Assembly (NCBI GenBank): GCA_016926875.1
Contig: JAFGNU010000043.1
Location: forward strand, 1-64,000
Length of the DNA: 64,000 nucleotides
From: Anaerolineae bacterium
Lineage (GTDB): Bacteria; Chloroflexota; Anaerolineae; Aggregatilineales; Aggregatilineaceae
Reading direction: 5' to 3'
Every line of letters begins with the position of its first letter. The first letter of the stretch is position 1. Shown one piece after another: positions 33,141-42,114 of the stretch. Position numbers and translations under genes: made by a program. The notes below the pieces were generated by a model. It did not search any database, was not told the DNA's origin, and saw nothing but the letters and a program-made list of their open reading frames with translations.

Positions 33141-34211
33141 TTACAGCAGATTCAGGCGGCTGTGATCGCCCAGGTGCAGCTTGAGCGCCTGGGGCCGGAT
33201 CGTGGATTTATTCACTTCGGCGTGGCGCCCGATCAGGCTATCCTGAAGGCGGGTCGGAATATCGCGGATGGCGCTGTGCTCCAGCACAATGCTGCGCTCG
33301 ATCTCGCTGTTTTCGATCACGACGTGGTGGTAGATGCTGGTGAAGGGGCCAACGTAGCTGTTGATGATGCGGCTGTCGCGCCCGATGATGGCCGGACCGC
33401 GCACCACGCTGTTGACGATCTCGGCGCCCGCTTCGACCGTCACGCGGCTGTCTACTTCGGACTGCGCGTCAATGCTGCCCAGAATCTCCGGCGTGAGTTC
33501 TTCCAGCACCAGGCTGTTAGCCGTCAGCATGTCATCCGGGCGCCCGGTATCGATCCACCAGCCCTGGTGAATGTGCGGATAGACCCGGTAGTCGTGATCG
33601 ACCAGCCATTGGATCGCGTCGGTGATCTCCAGTTCGTTGCGGAACGAGGGCTTGATCTCGTCGGTCGCTTCAAAGATGTGGTGATCAAACATATAGATGC
33701 CCACCAGTGCCAGGTTGGAAGGCGGCACCTTCGGCTTTTCGACCAGGCGCACGATCCGCCCTTCACCGTTCAGTTCGGCCACGCCGTACTGCTCCGGTTG
33801 TTCGATTTGCGTCAGGACGATCTGGCTGTTCCAGTCCTCGTGGTTGGCGAAATCCGCGATCAGGGGACTGATCCCGCCCTGGATCACGTTATCGCCCAGG
33901 AACATCACGAACCGGTCATCGCCCAGGAAATCACGCGAGATTTTGACGGCGTGCGCCAGTCCCAGCGGGGCCGCTTGGGGGATATATGTCACGTCAACAC
34001 CAAACTGTGAACCATCCCTTACCGTTTCGCAGATTTCCGGGCCGGTATCGCCGGTCACAATGCCGATGTCGCGGATGCCCGCATCGCGGATCGCTTCGAT
34101 CACGCGGAACAGGATCGGCTTGTTAGCGACCGGGATCAACTGCTTGGCGCGTGTATAGGTCAGGGGATAAAGACGCGTGCCTTTGCCGCCGCTGAGAATT
34201 AAGCCCTTCAC
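33141..34211 (-). CDS. rfbA: Glucose-1-phosphate thymidylyltransferase, long form
   Basis: 356 residues. MKGLILSGGKGTRLYPLTYTRAKQLIPVANKPIL is the classical RmlA signature, followed by FLGDNVI, VEKPKVPPSNLALVGIYMF and a WWIDTGRPDDML segment. The final 110 residues contain left-handed beta-helix turns. It makes dTDP-glucose, the substrate of RmlB encoded 892 nt downstream. It is a paralogue of the gene at 3724-4803, with conserved block order. It lies between the BY-kinase and HAD genes in the operon. Confidence 0.92.
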   Translation of the reverse strand: MKGLILSGGKGTRLYPLTYTRAKQLIPVANKPILFRVIEAIRDAGIRDIGIVTGDTGPEICETVRDGSQFGVDVTYIPQAAPLGLAHAVKISRDFLGDDRFVMFLGDNVIQGGISPLIADFANHEDWNSQIVLTQIEQPEQYGVAELNGEGRIVRLVEKPKVPPSNLALVGIYMFDHHIFEATDEIKPSFRNELEITDAIQWLVDHDYRVYPHIHQGWWIDTGRPDDMLTANSLVLEELTPEILGSIDAQSEVDSRVTVEAGAEIVNSVVRGPAIIGRDSRIINSYVGPFTSIYHHVVIENSEIERSIVLEHSAIRDIPTRLQDSLIGRHAEVNKSTIRPQALKLHLGDHSRLNLL

Positions 34212-34239
34212 AACAGGTGCGCTCCTTTAACGCTTCCAG

Positions 34240-34905
34240 CTAACGAGTGTAGTATTGGCTGACGGCGCTGTCACGTGATGCGTTAACCAGCACGGTCCCG
34301 ATAACCGGCACCTTGACCCGTTCGAGTTCTTCCTTTGCGCGGGCGGCGTGGTCGCGCCGCGACGCCCCGGCACGCAGCACAAGCAGCAGGCCGTCCACTT
34401 TCAGCCCCAGCAGCGCTGCATCGGTCACGGCCAGCACCGGCGGCGCGTCGAACAGCACGTAGTCGGCTTTGGACTTCAGCGCCTCGATCACTTCGTCCAT
34501 GCGCCGCGATCCGATCACATCTGCCGGGTTGGGCGGCAGCGGCCCGCTGGTCAGCACGCGCAGGTTGTCAACCCCCACTGCTTGCAGCGCAGGGTTTTGC
34601 AGCGCAGCATCTTCGAGCAGCATATCGGTCAGGCCGTACTCATTGGACAATCGCCAGAGATCATGCTGGCGCGGCTGGCGCAGGTCGCCGTCTACGACAA
34701 TGGTTGTGTGTCCTCCCTGGGCCAGCGTGACGGCCAGATTAGCCAGGGTGACGCTTTTGCCTTCGCCGGGCACCGGCGACGAGATCACCAGCGTACTGAT
34801 CGGCGTATCCAGCCCGTAAAACATCAGGTTGGTGCGCAAGGTCCGGTAGGCTTCGGCTGCCGGGGTGCGCGGATCGGTCAGAGTAATCAGGTTTACATCG
34901 GTCAT
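34240..34905 (-). CDS. CpsD/CapB-type tyrosine kinase (BY-kinase)
   Basis: 221 residues, cytoplasmic kinase module. Walker A SPVPGEGKSVTLANLAVT, Walker A' IVVDGDLRQPRQHDLW and Walker B VLFDAPPVLAV are intact. The C-terminus ends SQYYTR, a short tyrosine cluster that would be the autophosphorylation site. BY-kinases control chain length and export of capsule or exopolysaccharide with a Wzz-like membrane partner. Such a protein is encoded 9 nt upstream (34915-35577), so kinase and activator are separate as in Gram-positive bacteria. Confidence 0.93.
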   Translation of the reverse strand: MTDVNLITLTDPRTPAAEAYRTLRTNLMFYGLDTPISTLVISSPVPGEGKSVTLANLAVTLAQGGHTTIVVDGDLRQPRQHDLWRLSNEYGLTDMLLEDAALQNPALQAVGVDNLRVLTSGPLPPNPADVIGSRRMDEVIEALKSKADYVLFDAPPVLAVTDAALLGLKVDGLLLVLRAGASRRDHAARAKEELERVKVPVIGTVLVNASRDSAVSQYYTR

Positions 34906-34914
34906 GGCAGCACC

Positions 34915-35577
34915 TCAAGAGCGGGTATCGTCGGCGGGGATCGCCGCCAGCACGGGCAGATCGAGAAAACGCTCAACATCTTCTTTGCGGCGGACGATGT
35001 TGGATTCCAGGTATTCCAGCGCAAAGACCACCGCCCCGCCGAGCAGCAGGCCCAGCACCGCACCCGCCAGCGTGTTGATCTTGGTTTTGGGCGTGTGTAT
35101 GCCGTAGGTAGCAGTGTCGATCAGCTTGGCGTCGATGCGGTCTTCGCGCTGCAAGTCGCGGTTATCCTCGGTACGGTATTCAACCAACAGGCGGCCCAGT
35201 TCGGTAGCAATGGCTGCCGCGAGTGGACCGTCTTCCATGTCCACGTCAACCTGGATAACCAGTTGGGTCGGGTCAGAGTTGATCGTCGTGTAACTGCGGA
35301 GTTCGCCAGGCGTCATATCAAGCTGCAAGCGCTCGATGGCGTTGGCGGCTTGCTCGTCGGTATCAAGGTACACAACGTAGCTGCGCAGCAGGTAGCGCAG
35401 CGTTTCGGTCAGGCCAAAGTCATTGCGCGCGGGTTGGAGCAGGACTTTTTGAGAAGCGCGGTAGACGGGTGTCTGAAGCTTGCTAAAACCAAACGCGGCC
35501 CCGGCGGTGATCACGACCGCCAGCGCGACGATCCAGCCTCGCCGGATCACAATACGCATGTAGTACGTCAGGTTCAT
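34915..35577 (-). CDS. Wzz-like chain-length-determinant protein (BY-kinase partner)
   Basis: 220 residues. Two membrane segments frame the protein (residues about 15-33 and 170-190), with a periplasmic part between, as in Wzz/CapA proteins. The C-terminal cytosolic tail ends at residue 220 with IPADDTRS. It should activate the adjacent BY-kinase and set polymer length. Start MNLTYYMRIVIRRGWIV is a typical N-terminal cytoplasmic segment. Confidence 0.85.
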   Translation of the reverse strand: MNLTYYMRIVIRRGWIVALAVVITAGAAFGFSKLQTPVYRASQKVLLQPARNDFGLTETLRYLLRSYVVYLDTDEQAANAIERLQLDMTPGELRSYTTINSDPTQLVIQVDVDMEDGPLAAAIATELGRLLVEYRTEDNRDLQREDRIDAKLIDTATYGIHTPKTKINTLAGAVLGLLLGGAVVFALEYLESNIVRRKEDVERFLDLPVLAAIPADDTRS

Positions 35578-35626
35578 CGGGTTACATATCCTTAGTATCT
35601 TTAGCCGCGTGGTCGAGCGCGGCGCT

Positions 35627-35635
35627 ATTATAGCA
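35627..35635 (-). promoter_or_regulatory. Internal extended -10 promoter of the exopolysaccharide operon
   Basis: TGCTATAAT on the minus strand in the 122-nt gap between the two Wzz-like genes, about 50 nt before the ATG at 35577. It may allow separate control of the kinase part. Confidence 0.5.
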
Positions 35636-35699
35636 AGTGATTGGGCGGCGCGGGACGGTTATCAGGACAGCGCCCGGCAATAGTCAGGTATCATACTCG

Positions 35700-36401
35700 C
35701 TAGCGCTCCGGCGGAATCTCCGCTATGACCGGCAGACCCAGCGCTTCGATGTCGCTGCGCGTGCGGACGGTCCGGTCGAGGTATTCGGCCAGGATCGCCA
35801 GCCCGACACCCGCTGCCAACCCGACACAGATTCGCAGCAGCGGCCCGGCGCGCGCCGTGATCGGCGGGGCGGATTCGGTTACCTCTACGTCGTCTAGCGC
35901 CACGACCTGCACCGGCTCGGCGGCAAACTGCGGGAAATAGGTCTGGTTGCGTGTTTGCAGCACGGTTATCGCTGCCTGGGCGATGGCGCGAATCTCGTTT
36001 TGATCGTCCCACCCGACATACAGCGTCAAAATGCTGCGGAAGCTGTCCGCTGCAAAAGCCGTGTCCAAATCATCCGCCGGGATATCTATGTGCTGTTTGG
36101 CAAGTAGTTGGCTGACTTCGTCGGCAAACGAGTCACTGGTGATCCAGTGCGGCATATTGACCACGACGTACTCGGACGCCAGCAGCGGCACGTATACCGT
36201 GTCCTCGTAGGGCGTGGTGACGCCTTCGATCTCGGCGTCGGGCGGCGCGGCAGCCGTCAGCCGGGCCTGGACCGAGTAGGTAATTGGCGGGTCTACCATG
36301 TCTGCAAGCGAGGGCAGGGTGAGCAGCAGTGCAACGGCAGCGGGCAGCGCAATCAGCCACCAGCGCCGTTTGACCAGGTGCCAGAATGCTATCAGTTCCA
36401 T
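35700..36401 (-). CDS. Second Wzz-like membrane protein
   Basis: 233 residues with the same plan: N-terminal cytoplasmic start (MELIAFWHLVKRRWW), membrane segment about 15-33, extracellular region, and second membrane segment about 185-203 followed by a tail with EYLDRTVRTRSDIEALGLPVIAEIPPER. That tail matches the tail of the next Wzz-like protein (EYLESNIVRRKEDVERFLDLPVLAAIPADD). It is first in the operon. The two may be paralogous chain-length regulators. Confidence 0.8.
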   Translation of the reverse strand: MELIAFWHLVKRRWWLIALPAAVALLLTLPSLADMVDPPITYSVQARLTAAAPPDAEIEGVTTPYEDTVYVPLLASEYVVVNMPHWITSDSFADEVSQLLAKQHIDIPADDLDTAFAADSFRSILTLYVGWDDQNEIRAIAQAAITVLQTRNQTYFPQFAAEPVQVVALDDVEVTESAPPITARAGPLLRICVGLAAGVGLAILAEYLDRTVRTRSDIEALGLPVIAEIPPER

Positions 36402-36473
36402 CGTGAAAACGCGGCGACCTGTCGCTGTAAGTGAACTGCCGCCGCCGGCCTCCTTTCAGGCTTGATCGCGGCG

Positions 36474-36479
36474 ATTATA
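36474..36479 (-). promoter_or_regulatory. -10 element at the head of the exopolysaccharide operon
   Basis: Consensus TATAAT on the minus strand 73 nt before the ATG at 36401. No good -35 is seen. The rest of the 237-nt gap to 36639 shows nothing clear. Confidence 0.45.
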
Positions 36480-36638
36480 CCGGATAACCGCCGGGAGCGT
36501 GAGGTGGCTTTACCGGAATTGATGATTGGTTTCTGCTTGCCAACTCGCCTTGATTCGGGTTAGTCTCAGGAGTGTATTACATGGCTCCATTGCCCGACTG
36601 TGTGAACCGGCGCACGGCCTGTGTTGGAGGAAAGAAGC

Positions 36639-36917
36639 ATGACCGAATCGTTTGATAAGCTCAAAGCGATGCTGGCAGACAAAGACACGCTAACCCAGGA
36701 TGAGATCAAGCAGGTTGTCGAGGAACATGGTGAAATGACGCCGGAGGAAAACATGTGGCTCGAAGCGGAACTGCACGAGCGTAAGCGTGCGTCACAAAGC
36801 ACCGTAACTATGGAACAGTTCCTTGAGGCGAACAAGGTGCTGGAAAGTGCCGCCCCGGACAGTGACGAGTACAAAGCCGCCCAAAAAACCGTCGATGCTT
36901 TTTTACAAGGCAACTGA
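36639..36917 (+). CDS. Small acidic protein of unknown function
   Basis: 92 residues, helical and acidic, without Cys or signal peptide: it starts MTESFDKLKAMLADKD and ends VDAFLQGN. The start follows GGAGG at a good distance. The shape suggests a helical bundle, but I know no family. The next gene begins 18 nt downstream, so they may be co-transcribed. Confidence 0.65.
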   Translation: MTESFDKLKAMLADKDTLTQDEIKQVVEEHGEMTPEENMWLEAELHERKRASQSTVTMEQFLEANKVLESAAPDSDEYKAAQKTVDAFLQGN

Positions 36918-36935
36918 TCATGAAGGCTTTATGCC

Positions 36936-37358
36936 ATGACGCATGACGATTACGAATATGAATACGACGACGAGTACGACGACTACCAGGACGAATACAA
37001 CTACGATAATCGCCGGGCGCTGGTCCGCCGCGACGAGGGCCAGTTGGCCCGCCGGACGATTGACTGGGGGACACGCGGCAGCATCATCGCCATCATCATC
37101 CTGACAGCGATTTACGTGCTCTCCCCGGTTGATTTTGTGCCGGACCTGATCCCGGTGGCCGGGCAGGCGGACGATCTGGCCGCCATCATTGCCGGGGGCG
37201 GTTCGGTGACGTTCCTGGCCGTGGCGCGCTACCTGCTGCAAGGCGCGATGAGCAGCCGCGTAGGGCGCTGGGGTTGTTTGATCATGCTGGGCATGATGGC
37301 GATTGGCGCATGTACCGTCTTTTACGCGCTGCTCCAGTTGTTTAACTCGGTCTTCTGA
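36936..37358 (+). CDS. YkvA-like DUF1232 membrane protein with acidic Tyr-rich N-terminus
   Basis: 140 residues. Residues 1-26 are almost only Asp, Glu, Tyr (HDDYEYEYDDEYDDYQDE). From about 48 it shows the DUF1232 core with IYVLSPVDFVPDLIPVAGQADDLAAI, the signature of this small family, and a second membrane segment near 112-135. Function of DUF1232 is unknown; it is thought to be membrane-associated. The acidic tail could bind metal or a basic partner. It ends convergent with the lipoprotein gene. Confidence 0.8.
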   Translation: MTHDDYEYEYDDEYDDYQDEYNYDNRRALVRRDEGQLARRTIDWGTRGSIIAIIILTAIYVLSPVDFVPDLIPVAGQADDLAAIIAGGGSVTFLAVARYLLQGAMSSRVGRWGCLIMLGMMAIGACTVFYALLQLFNSVF

Positions 37359-37360
37359 GG

Positions 37361-38203
37361 TTACTCGATCCGGTCCAGGGCCAACCGGTAAGCGCCGGTC
37401 TGGTCGTCGTCGAACATACGCGCCACAATGGTATACTCGCCGGTGGCCGGGAGCACGACGTCAAGCGACGGGTTGTGTCCCAGGTAGCTGTCGTCGTTGG
37501 TGGTGACCAGGCGCCCGGCAGGTTCGTATAGCTCCAGGTAGCCATCCGATGCCGGTGTAGTCATGGTGATCAGGACATGATCACCGGCCTGCCCTTGAAA
37601 CACCCATTCATCGCGCTGCCCTCGTGCCGCAATTTCCCCTGAGTGTGATTCGCCATAAGCGATAGTGCCCCCCCCGCTTTCCGGCAAGGGACGCGCGATC
37701 ACGGTTAGCCGCAAGGCGCGCGATTGTGATTCCGCACCAAACACCAGGAGCGTGTACCGGCCCGGCCCCGGCAGGTCCCACTCGTCACGCAGCATCGGCT
37801 GCCCGGCTGACGCATCGGCGTGCGGTACGATCTCGCCCTCCGAATCGTACAGCCGCGCTGCCAGCCGGGGAGACGGTCCGCCGTCGGTCGCTTCAAACAG
37901 GACGCCGACACGGCGCGCCCGGTCGCTGTCAAAAACATACACTTCGCGCGTCTGGCCGGGTATGTACACCACCTCGGCGGGCGTATTCAGCGTGATCACT
38001 CGCTCGAGGGGGGCAGCCGCCGTTTGCGAATCCGCCGGGGTGGGCATCACAACTGCGGTAGCCGTCGGTGTGGGGACCGGCGAGGGAGAAGGGGTTGCGT
38101 TTGGGGGCGGCGGTGAGGGCGTCCCGGTAGGCGTGCATCCGGCAGTCGCCAGCAGCCAACACGCCCCCAGCGCCGCGTATCTCACAAGGGGTTTGAGGTA
38201 CAT
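37361..38203 (-). CDS. Lipoprotein with pre-peptidase C-terminal-like domains
   Basis: 280 residues. Signal peptide with lipobox ATAGC, then a Pro/Ser/Thr linker (TGTPSPPPPNATPSPSPVPTP). Residues about 70-175 and 185-280 look like two beta-sandwich repeats of the PPC type (YVFDSDRARRVGVLF, GRYTLLVFG; DEWVFQGQAGDHVLITM, GEYTIVARMF). Such domains are usually found beside extracellular enzymes and aid binding or stability; here none is attached. It follows the esterase-like lipoprotein gene by 6 nt and shares its direction. Confidence 0.75.
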   Translation of the reverse strand: MYLKPLVRYAALGACWLLATAGCTPTGTPSPPPPNATPSPSPVPTPTATAVVMPTPADSQTAAAPLERVITLNTPAEVVYIPGQTREVYVFDSDRARRVGVLFEATDGGPSPRLAARLYDSEGEIVPHADASAGQPMLRDEWDLPGPGRYTLLVFGAESQSRALRLTVIARPLPESGGGTIAYGESHSGEIAARGQRDEWVFQGQAGDHVLITMTTPASDGYLELYEPAGRLVTTNDDSYLGHNPSLDVVLPATGEYTIVARMFDDDQTGAYRLALDRIE

Positions 38204-38209
38204 CGTAAC

Positions 38210-39280
38210 CTATTCAGGACTCGGTTCCAGGCACGACGGCAGGGCTTCAACGTCCTGCGGCCAGGGCTGCCCGTAGAATGACAGGTATTCCGCGATGTGA
38301 GCGGCCCAGTAATCCTCGGTATGATCGCCGGTTGGGTTGATCAGGTATTGGTGCTGGATGCCGTTTTCCCGCAGAATCTCGGACAGGCGCAGCGCGTTTT
38401 CGCCAACATAGTCGTTGGCGCCGTTATCCATATAGATGCGCAGCGGGAACTTAGTCAGGCTCACCCGGCCCACCAGGTCCATCGGGTTCGTATCCGGCGA
38501 GGCGTTATCCAGCTCGAAGTGAGGGCTGTGCCCGCCTACGGCGCTGAATAGTTCCGGGTGGCGCAGTGCAATGCTGAATGCCCAGAAGCCCCCGCGCGAA
38601 ATGCCGCCGATAGCCCGGCCTTCACGGTTGCCCCACAGGCAAAAGTCCGCTTCAATCCGGGGGATCAGTTCGTCAAGGATAATCGCCTCGTATGACTGCC
38701 CGTCGGGCTGGTCGTTCGTCTCTGACAGAAGCCCGCCGTCGGGCATAACCAGCACCATCGGCGGCAAAGCGCTGCTTGTTACACCTTCGTCCATGATGTC
38801 AACCGCGCCCAGGTCCTGCCACATGGCTTCATCGTAGCTCGTGCCGTGCAACAGGATCACGTAGGGATAGCGCCGGAAGGTGCTGTAAAAGCACGGCGGC
38901 AAGTACATTCGGAACGGGACATCACGCCCCACAACCGCGCTGCTCAGCGAAAGCTCCAATACCTGCCCGGCTGTTTCATTGCACACAAACGGGGTGGCCG
39001 TCGGGACAGCCGTTGCTACCGGCGTAGGCGAGGGAGACGGGATCGGCGTATTCACGACGCCGCTCACGCCGGTTGGACCTTCCACCGGGGTTGTGCCCTC
39101 AGCCACCGGGACGGTTCCACCCAGCGGCGCGGTGGCGGTTGGTGGACCGGCAGACACAGGTGTTTCGCCGGTGACTACGATGACCTGCGGTGTCTGCTCC
39201 GGGGCAAGCGGTTCGCAGGCCGCCAGCCCACAAAGCGTCAGGCAAACGAACAGGATGAGTAGTTGTTTTTTCGGTATCAT
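38210..39280 (-). CDS. Lipoprotein alpha/beta-hydrolase (esterase D/Fes-like)
   Basis: 356 residues. Signal peptide MIPKKQLLILFVCLTL and lipobox LAAC, then a long Thr/Pro linker to residue about 95. The enzyme domain has YPYVILLHG (oxyanion region), the nucleophile elbow GGISRGGFWA, and a C-terminal GDHTEDYW with the candidate His. This is the esterase fold of the Fes/EstD type. Anchored outside the membrane, it may cleave esters on polysaccharide or siderophore-like compounds. ATG 39280 is used because it starts the signal peptide. Confidence 0.83.
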   Translation of the reverse strand: MIPKKQLLILFVCLTLCGLAACEPLAPEQTPQVIVVTGETPVSAGPPTATAPLGGTVPVAEGTTPVEGPTGVSGVVNTPIPSPSPTPVATAVPTATPFVCNETAGQVLELSLSSAVVGRDVPFRMYLPPCFYSTFRRYPYVILLHGTSYDEAMWQDLGAVDIMDEGVTSSALPPMVLVMPDGGLLSETNDQPDGQSYEAIILDELIPRIEADFCLWGNREGRAIGGISRGGFWAFSIALRHPELFSAVGGHSPHFELDNASPDTNPMDLVGRVSLTKFPLRIYMDNGANDYVGENALRLSEILRENGIQHQYLINPTGDHTEDYWAAHIAEYLSFYGQPWPQDVEALPSCLEPSPE

Positions 39281-39392
39281 GAGACGAATTATATGCTGGT
39301 GGGGACCGTCATACAACCTGTTGGCGGTCCTGAGCGAAAGTCTTACAATCATAACGCATGCCAGACCGGATCAAAATACTAACTGCGAACCT

Positions 39393-41882
39393 ATGACCAT
39401 AACTCAACAACGGGTTCCCCCTGTACAATCACCAGTTCCCCACATGGCGCCTGCTGTGACCAGGCGGCGGCGCTGGCGTCTCCGGCTGCGCAATGTCTTT
39501 GCACGGGGTGACATCAGCAGCCTGCTGATCGTTTGGGGCTTGCTGATCGTGACCGCGCTGGCGATTGAGGCGGCGGCGTGGGCTGATGAATTGCGGCTGC
39601 TGGTGATAGTCAGCGTGTTGGCGGTGGGATTTGGGTTTCTGCTGGCACGCAGCCACTATTCCGAACTACTCGCGCTGATTCTCAGCTCAACGTATGGCCT
39701 GGTTGTGGTGCTGGGCGCGAACGTGTTCACGCTCACTGAAGAGGGGCCGATCCGGGACCGGGTTTATGCGCTGCTTGACGAGATCAACGTGTGGCTCAGC
39801 GCAGCAGTAGCGGGTGGGCGGCCTGATAATGACCGCGTCGTGTTTGTGATCTTCCTATCGGTGCTGTTCTGGTACCTGGGGCACAATGCCGCCTGGCACG
39901 TCTTCCGCGTGGATCGGGTCTGGCGCGTGATCATCCCGACCGGCCTGGTGCTGCTCACCAACCAGTTGTACTACCAGGACGAGGCAGTGTCGCTGGACGG
40001 GTACCTGATCGCGTTTGTGGTGCTATCGCTGCTGCTGTTGATTCGATCGCATATTGAAGCGCGTGAGTCTGACTGGCACCTGCACCGGGTCACGTTTCCG
40101 AGCTATGTACGGCGGACGTTTTTTCAGGCGGGCGGCGTGCTGGCGCTGATCATTGCTATCATTGCCTGGATCACGCCTGCCGGATCGGACCAGGACAGCC
40201 GCGAACGGCTGAACGATATCATGTCCGGCGAGCCTTTTGTGCAGTTGGCTGACCTGTGGAACCGCCTGTTCTCGTCGCTGGAAGGTGAAGGTATCGCCAC
40301 CGCAGACTATTACGGCGGGGAGGAGCTTCGACTCACCGGGGCGATCCAGTTGGGCGATCAAGACGTGATGATCGTCAGCGTGCCGTTTGGCCCGCGCTAT
40401 TACTGGCGCTCCACCGTGTACGAGACATACAACTTTGACAGCGCAAGCTGGCAGCATAACCGCACGGTGCGTGCGTACACCGACGAAAGCGGGCTGCGGC
40501 TGAACATCGGGACGTTTCTGCCCGGCGCGCGCCACGAGGTCGAGCAGACCTTTAACATGTTAATTCGCTCCTCGCGCCTGGTATATGCCGCTCCGCAGCC
40601 GGTGTTGTTGGGGCTGCCGGTTGAGGCCGAGTTGGACTGTATCGAAGACTTTGAGCGTACCTGTGTGAGCAATAACCGCCCCTCGGACGTGGCGATCATC
40701 CAGTCGCGCCAGACGCTGCGCGCGAGTGACACATACAGGGTCACCTCGTCGATCAGCACCGCCCCGGCAACTGCGCTGCGTACCGCCGGGCAAGATTACC
40801 CGGACTGGGTGCTGGCTGCGTATTTACAGGGCGTCACCCGGATATCGCCCCGCGTGCGCGATCTGGCGATGCAGACTATCGGCCAGGTTGGCGCACAGAC
40901 GCCGTATGACCAGGCCAAAGCCATTGAGCGCTGGCTGCGCACCAATATTCAGTACAACGAGTCTATCGCCACACCGCCGCCGGGGGTTGACCCAATCGAG
41001 TGGTTCCTGTTCGACCAGCGGCAGGGCTATTGCAACTATTACGCATCCGCGATGGTGCTGATGCTGCGGTCGCTGGGTATTCCATCACGCGTGGCAGCGG
41101 GGTTTGCACAGGGCGCCTGGGATGCGGAGCAAAACGCGTTTGTGGTGCGCGAACGCGACGCGCATACCTGGGTAGAAGTGTATTTTCCCGGTTATGGCTG
41201 GGTGGAGTTTGAGCCGACCGCCGACGAGGCCCCGCTAGAGCGCGAGGGCGACCAGACGCCGCAGGCCGTGCTGCCCACGTTGACGCCGGTGCCCAGTCCG
41301 ACACTTACGCCTACCGTTCTGCCGCCGACCGAGCCGAGCGGTGCAAACGCCACGCCAACCAGTCCGGCTGAAGCGCCCGTGGTGCCATCCACCGTGACGC
41401 CGACGCCGCCCATGCCCTCAGCCACGCCGCCCCCACCGCCGGATGTCACGAAAGTGGACACGGACGGTGGCAGCAACGTCCTGAGAACGGCCCTGCTGAC
41501 GCTGGCGATCTTTGCGCTGGCGATCCTGCTGCTGGTGCTGCTGATTCTGTTCATGATCTGGTACGTCGAATATCGGGGCCTGGGCGGGCTGAACAGTATT
41601 CAACGGGCCTATGCGCGGCTGGCGATCTATGCGCGCTGGATCGGCCTGACTTTCAGCCGGTCGGCCACACCGGACGAACGCCGGCGCTATATGATTGGCG
41701 AAATGCCCGAAGGCGAGAGGCCGATCAATACCATCACACGCGCGTATATCCGGGATCGATACGCTCCGCCGGAGCGTTCCGGCACGCGTGCGAACGATCA
41801 CCTCCTGGCCCAGGAAGCCTGGCACGAAGCGCGTTGGGTGTTCATCCGGCGCAAGCTGGCGCGGTTGTTGGGTCGCGACTGA
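39393..41882 (+). CDS. Membrane protein with extracytoplasmic transglutaminase-like domain
   Basis: 829 residues. Residues about 35-190 contain six membrane segments (DUF3488-like), then an exoplasmic stretch. The transglutaminase core (about 480-620) has QGYCNYYASAMVLMLRSLGIPSR with the catalytic Cys, DAHTWVEVYFPGYGWVEFEPT with His and Asp. A Pro/Thr linker (about 630-690) precedes another membrane segment and a cytoplasmic tail. Proteins of this layout often sit next to MoxR ATPases and DUF58 proteins; none is adjacent here. ATG 39393 is used because the longer upstream frame overlaps the divergent esterase gene. Confidence 0.88.
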   Translation: MTITQQRVPPVQSPVPHMAPAVTRRRRWRLRLRNVFARGDISSLLIVWGLLIVTALAIEAAAWADELRLLVIVSVLAVGFGFLLARSHYSELLALILSSTYGLVVVLGANVFTLTEEGPIRDRVYALLDEINVWLSAAVAGGRPDNDRVVFVIFLSVLFWYLGHNAAWHVFRVDRVWRVIIPTGLVLLTNQLYYQDEAVSLDGYLIAFVVLSLLLLIRSHIEARESDWHLHRVTFPSYVRRTFFQAGGVLALIIAIIAWITPAGSDQDSRERLNDIMSGEPFVQLADLWNRLFSSLEGEGIATADYYGGEELRLTGAIQLGDQDVMIVSVPFGPRYYWRSTVYETYNFDSASWQHNRTVRAYTDESGLRLNIGTFLPGARHEVEQTFNMLIRSSRLVYAAPQPVLLGLPVEAELDCIEDFERTCVSNNRPSDVAIIQSRQTLRASDTYRVTSSISTAPATALRTAGQDYPDWVLAAYLQGVTRISPRVRDLAMQTIGQVGAQTPYDQAKAIERWLRTNIQYNESIATPPPGVDPIEWFLFDQRQGYCNYYASAMVLMLRSLGIPSRVAAGFAQGAWDAEQNAFVVRERDAHTWVEVYFPGYGWVEFEPTADEAPLEREGDQTPQAVLPTLTPVPSPTLTPTVLPPTEPSGANATPTSPAEAPVVPSTVTPTPPMPSATPPPPPDVTKVDTDGGSNVLRTALLTLAIFALAILLLVLLILFMIWYVEYRGLGGLNSIQRAYARLAIYARWIGLTFSRSATPDERRRYMIGEMPEGERPINTITRAYIRDRYAPPERSGTRANDHLLAQEAWHEARWVFIRRKLARLLGRD

Positions 41883-41931
41883 TATGGCGCGGTGTTTTTC
41901 CCGCAGCGTCCCGCCGACGCCGATCTACTCT

Positions 41932-41960
41932 TGACGCGGTTCGACCCGGCTGGTATCATC
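41932..41960 (+). promoter_or_regulatory. Promoter of rplJ-rplL
   Basis: TTGACG at 41932-41937, 17 nt, then TATCAT at 41955-41960 preceded by TGG (extended). Strongest promoter match in the window; start near 41967. Confidence 0.75.
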
Positions 41961-41977
41961 TGCGTCGTAGCTAAATA

Positions 41978-42090
41978 CCATACCAGTTCCGGCTGGTACT
42001 TTGCCACAGACAGCAGGCGCCCGGTTTCACACGGGCTTAATCGAGCGTTGCTCCACCTGCCGAGGTGAAGGCCCCGAACCCAGTGCGTAA
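41978..42090 (+). ncRNA. Ribosomal protein L10 leader RNA
   Basis: The transcript carries ACAGACAGCAGGCGCCC near 42006-42022, GGGCTTAATCGAGCG after it and CCACCTGCCGAGGT at 42054-42067. This arrangement of AGACAGCAGG, UUAAU and CCUGCCGAGG is that of the L10 leader to which the L10/L12 complex binds, repressing its own synthesis. A terminator-like hairpin follows at 42115-42148. Confidence 0.85.
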
Positions 42091-42114
42091 CACTATTACG
42101 AATTGGCATGTATC

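Noticed and set aside
38979-39392. N-terminal extension of the transglutaminase gene
   Set aside because: It overlaps the divergent esterase lipoprotein linker and is Gly/Val/Thr-rich shadow sequence; ATG 39393 starts the real protein.
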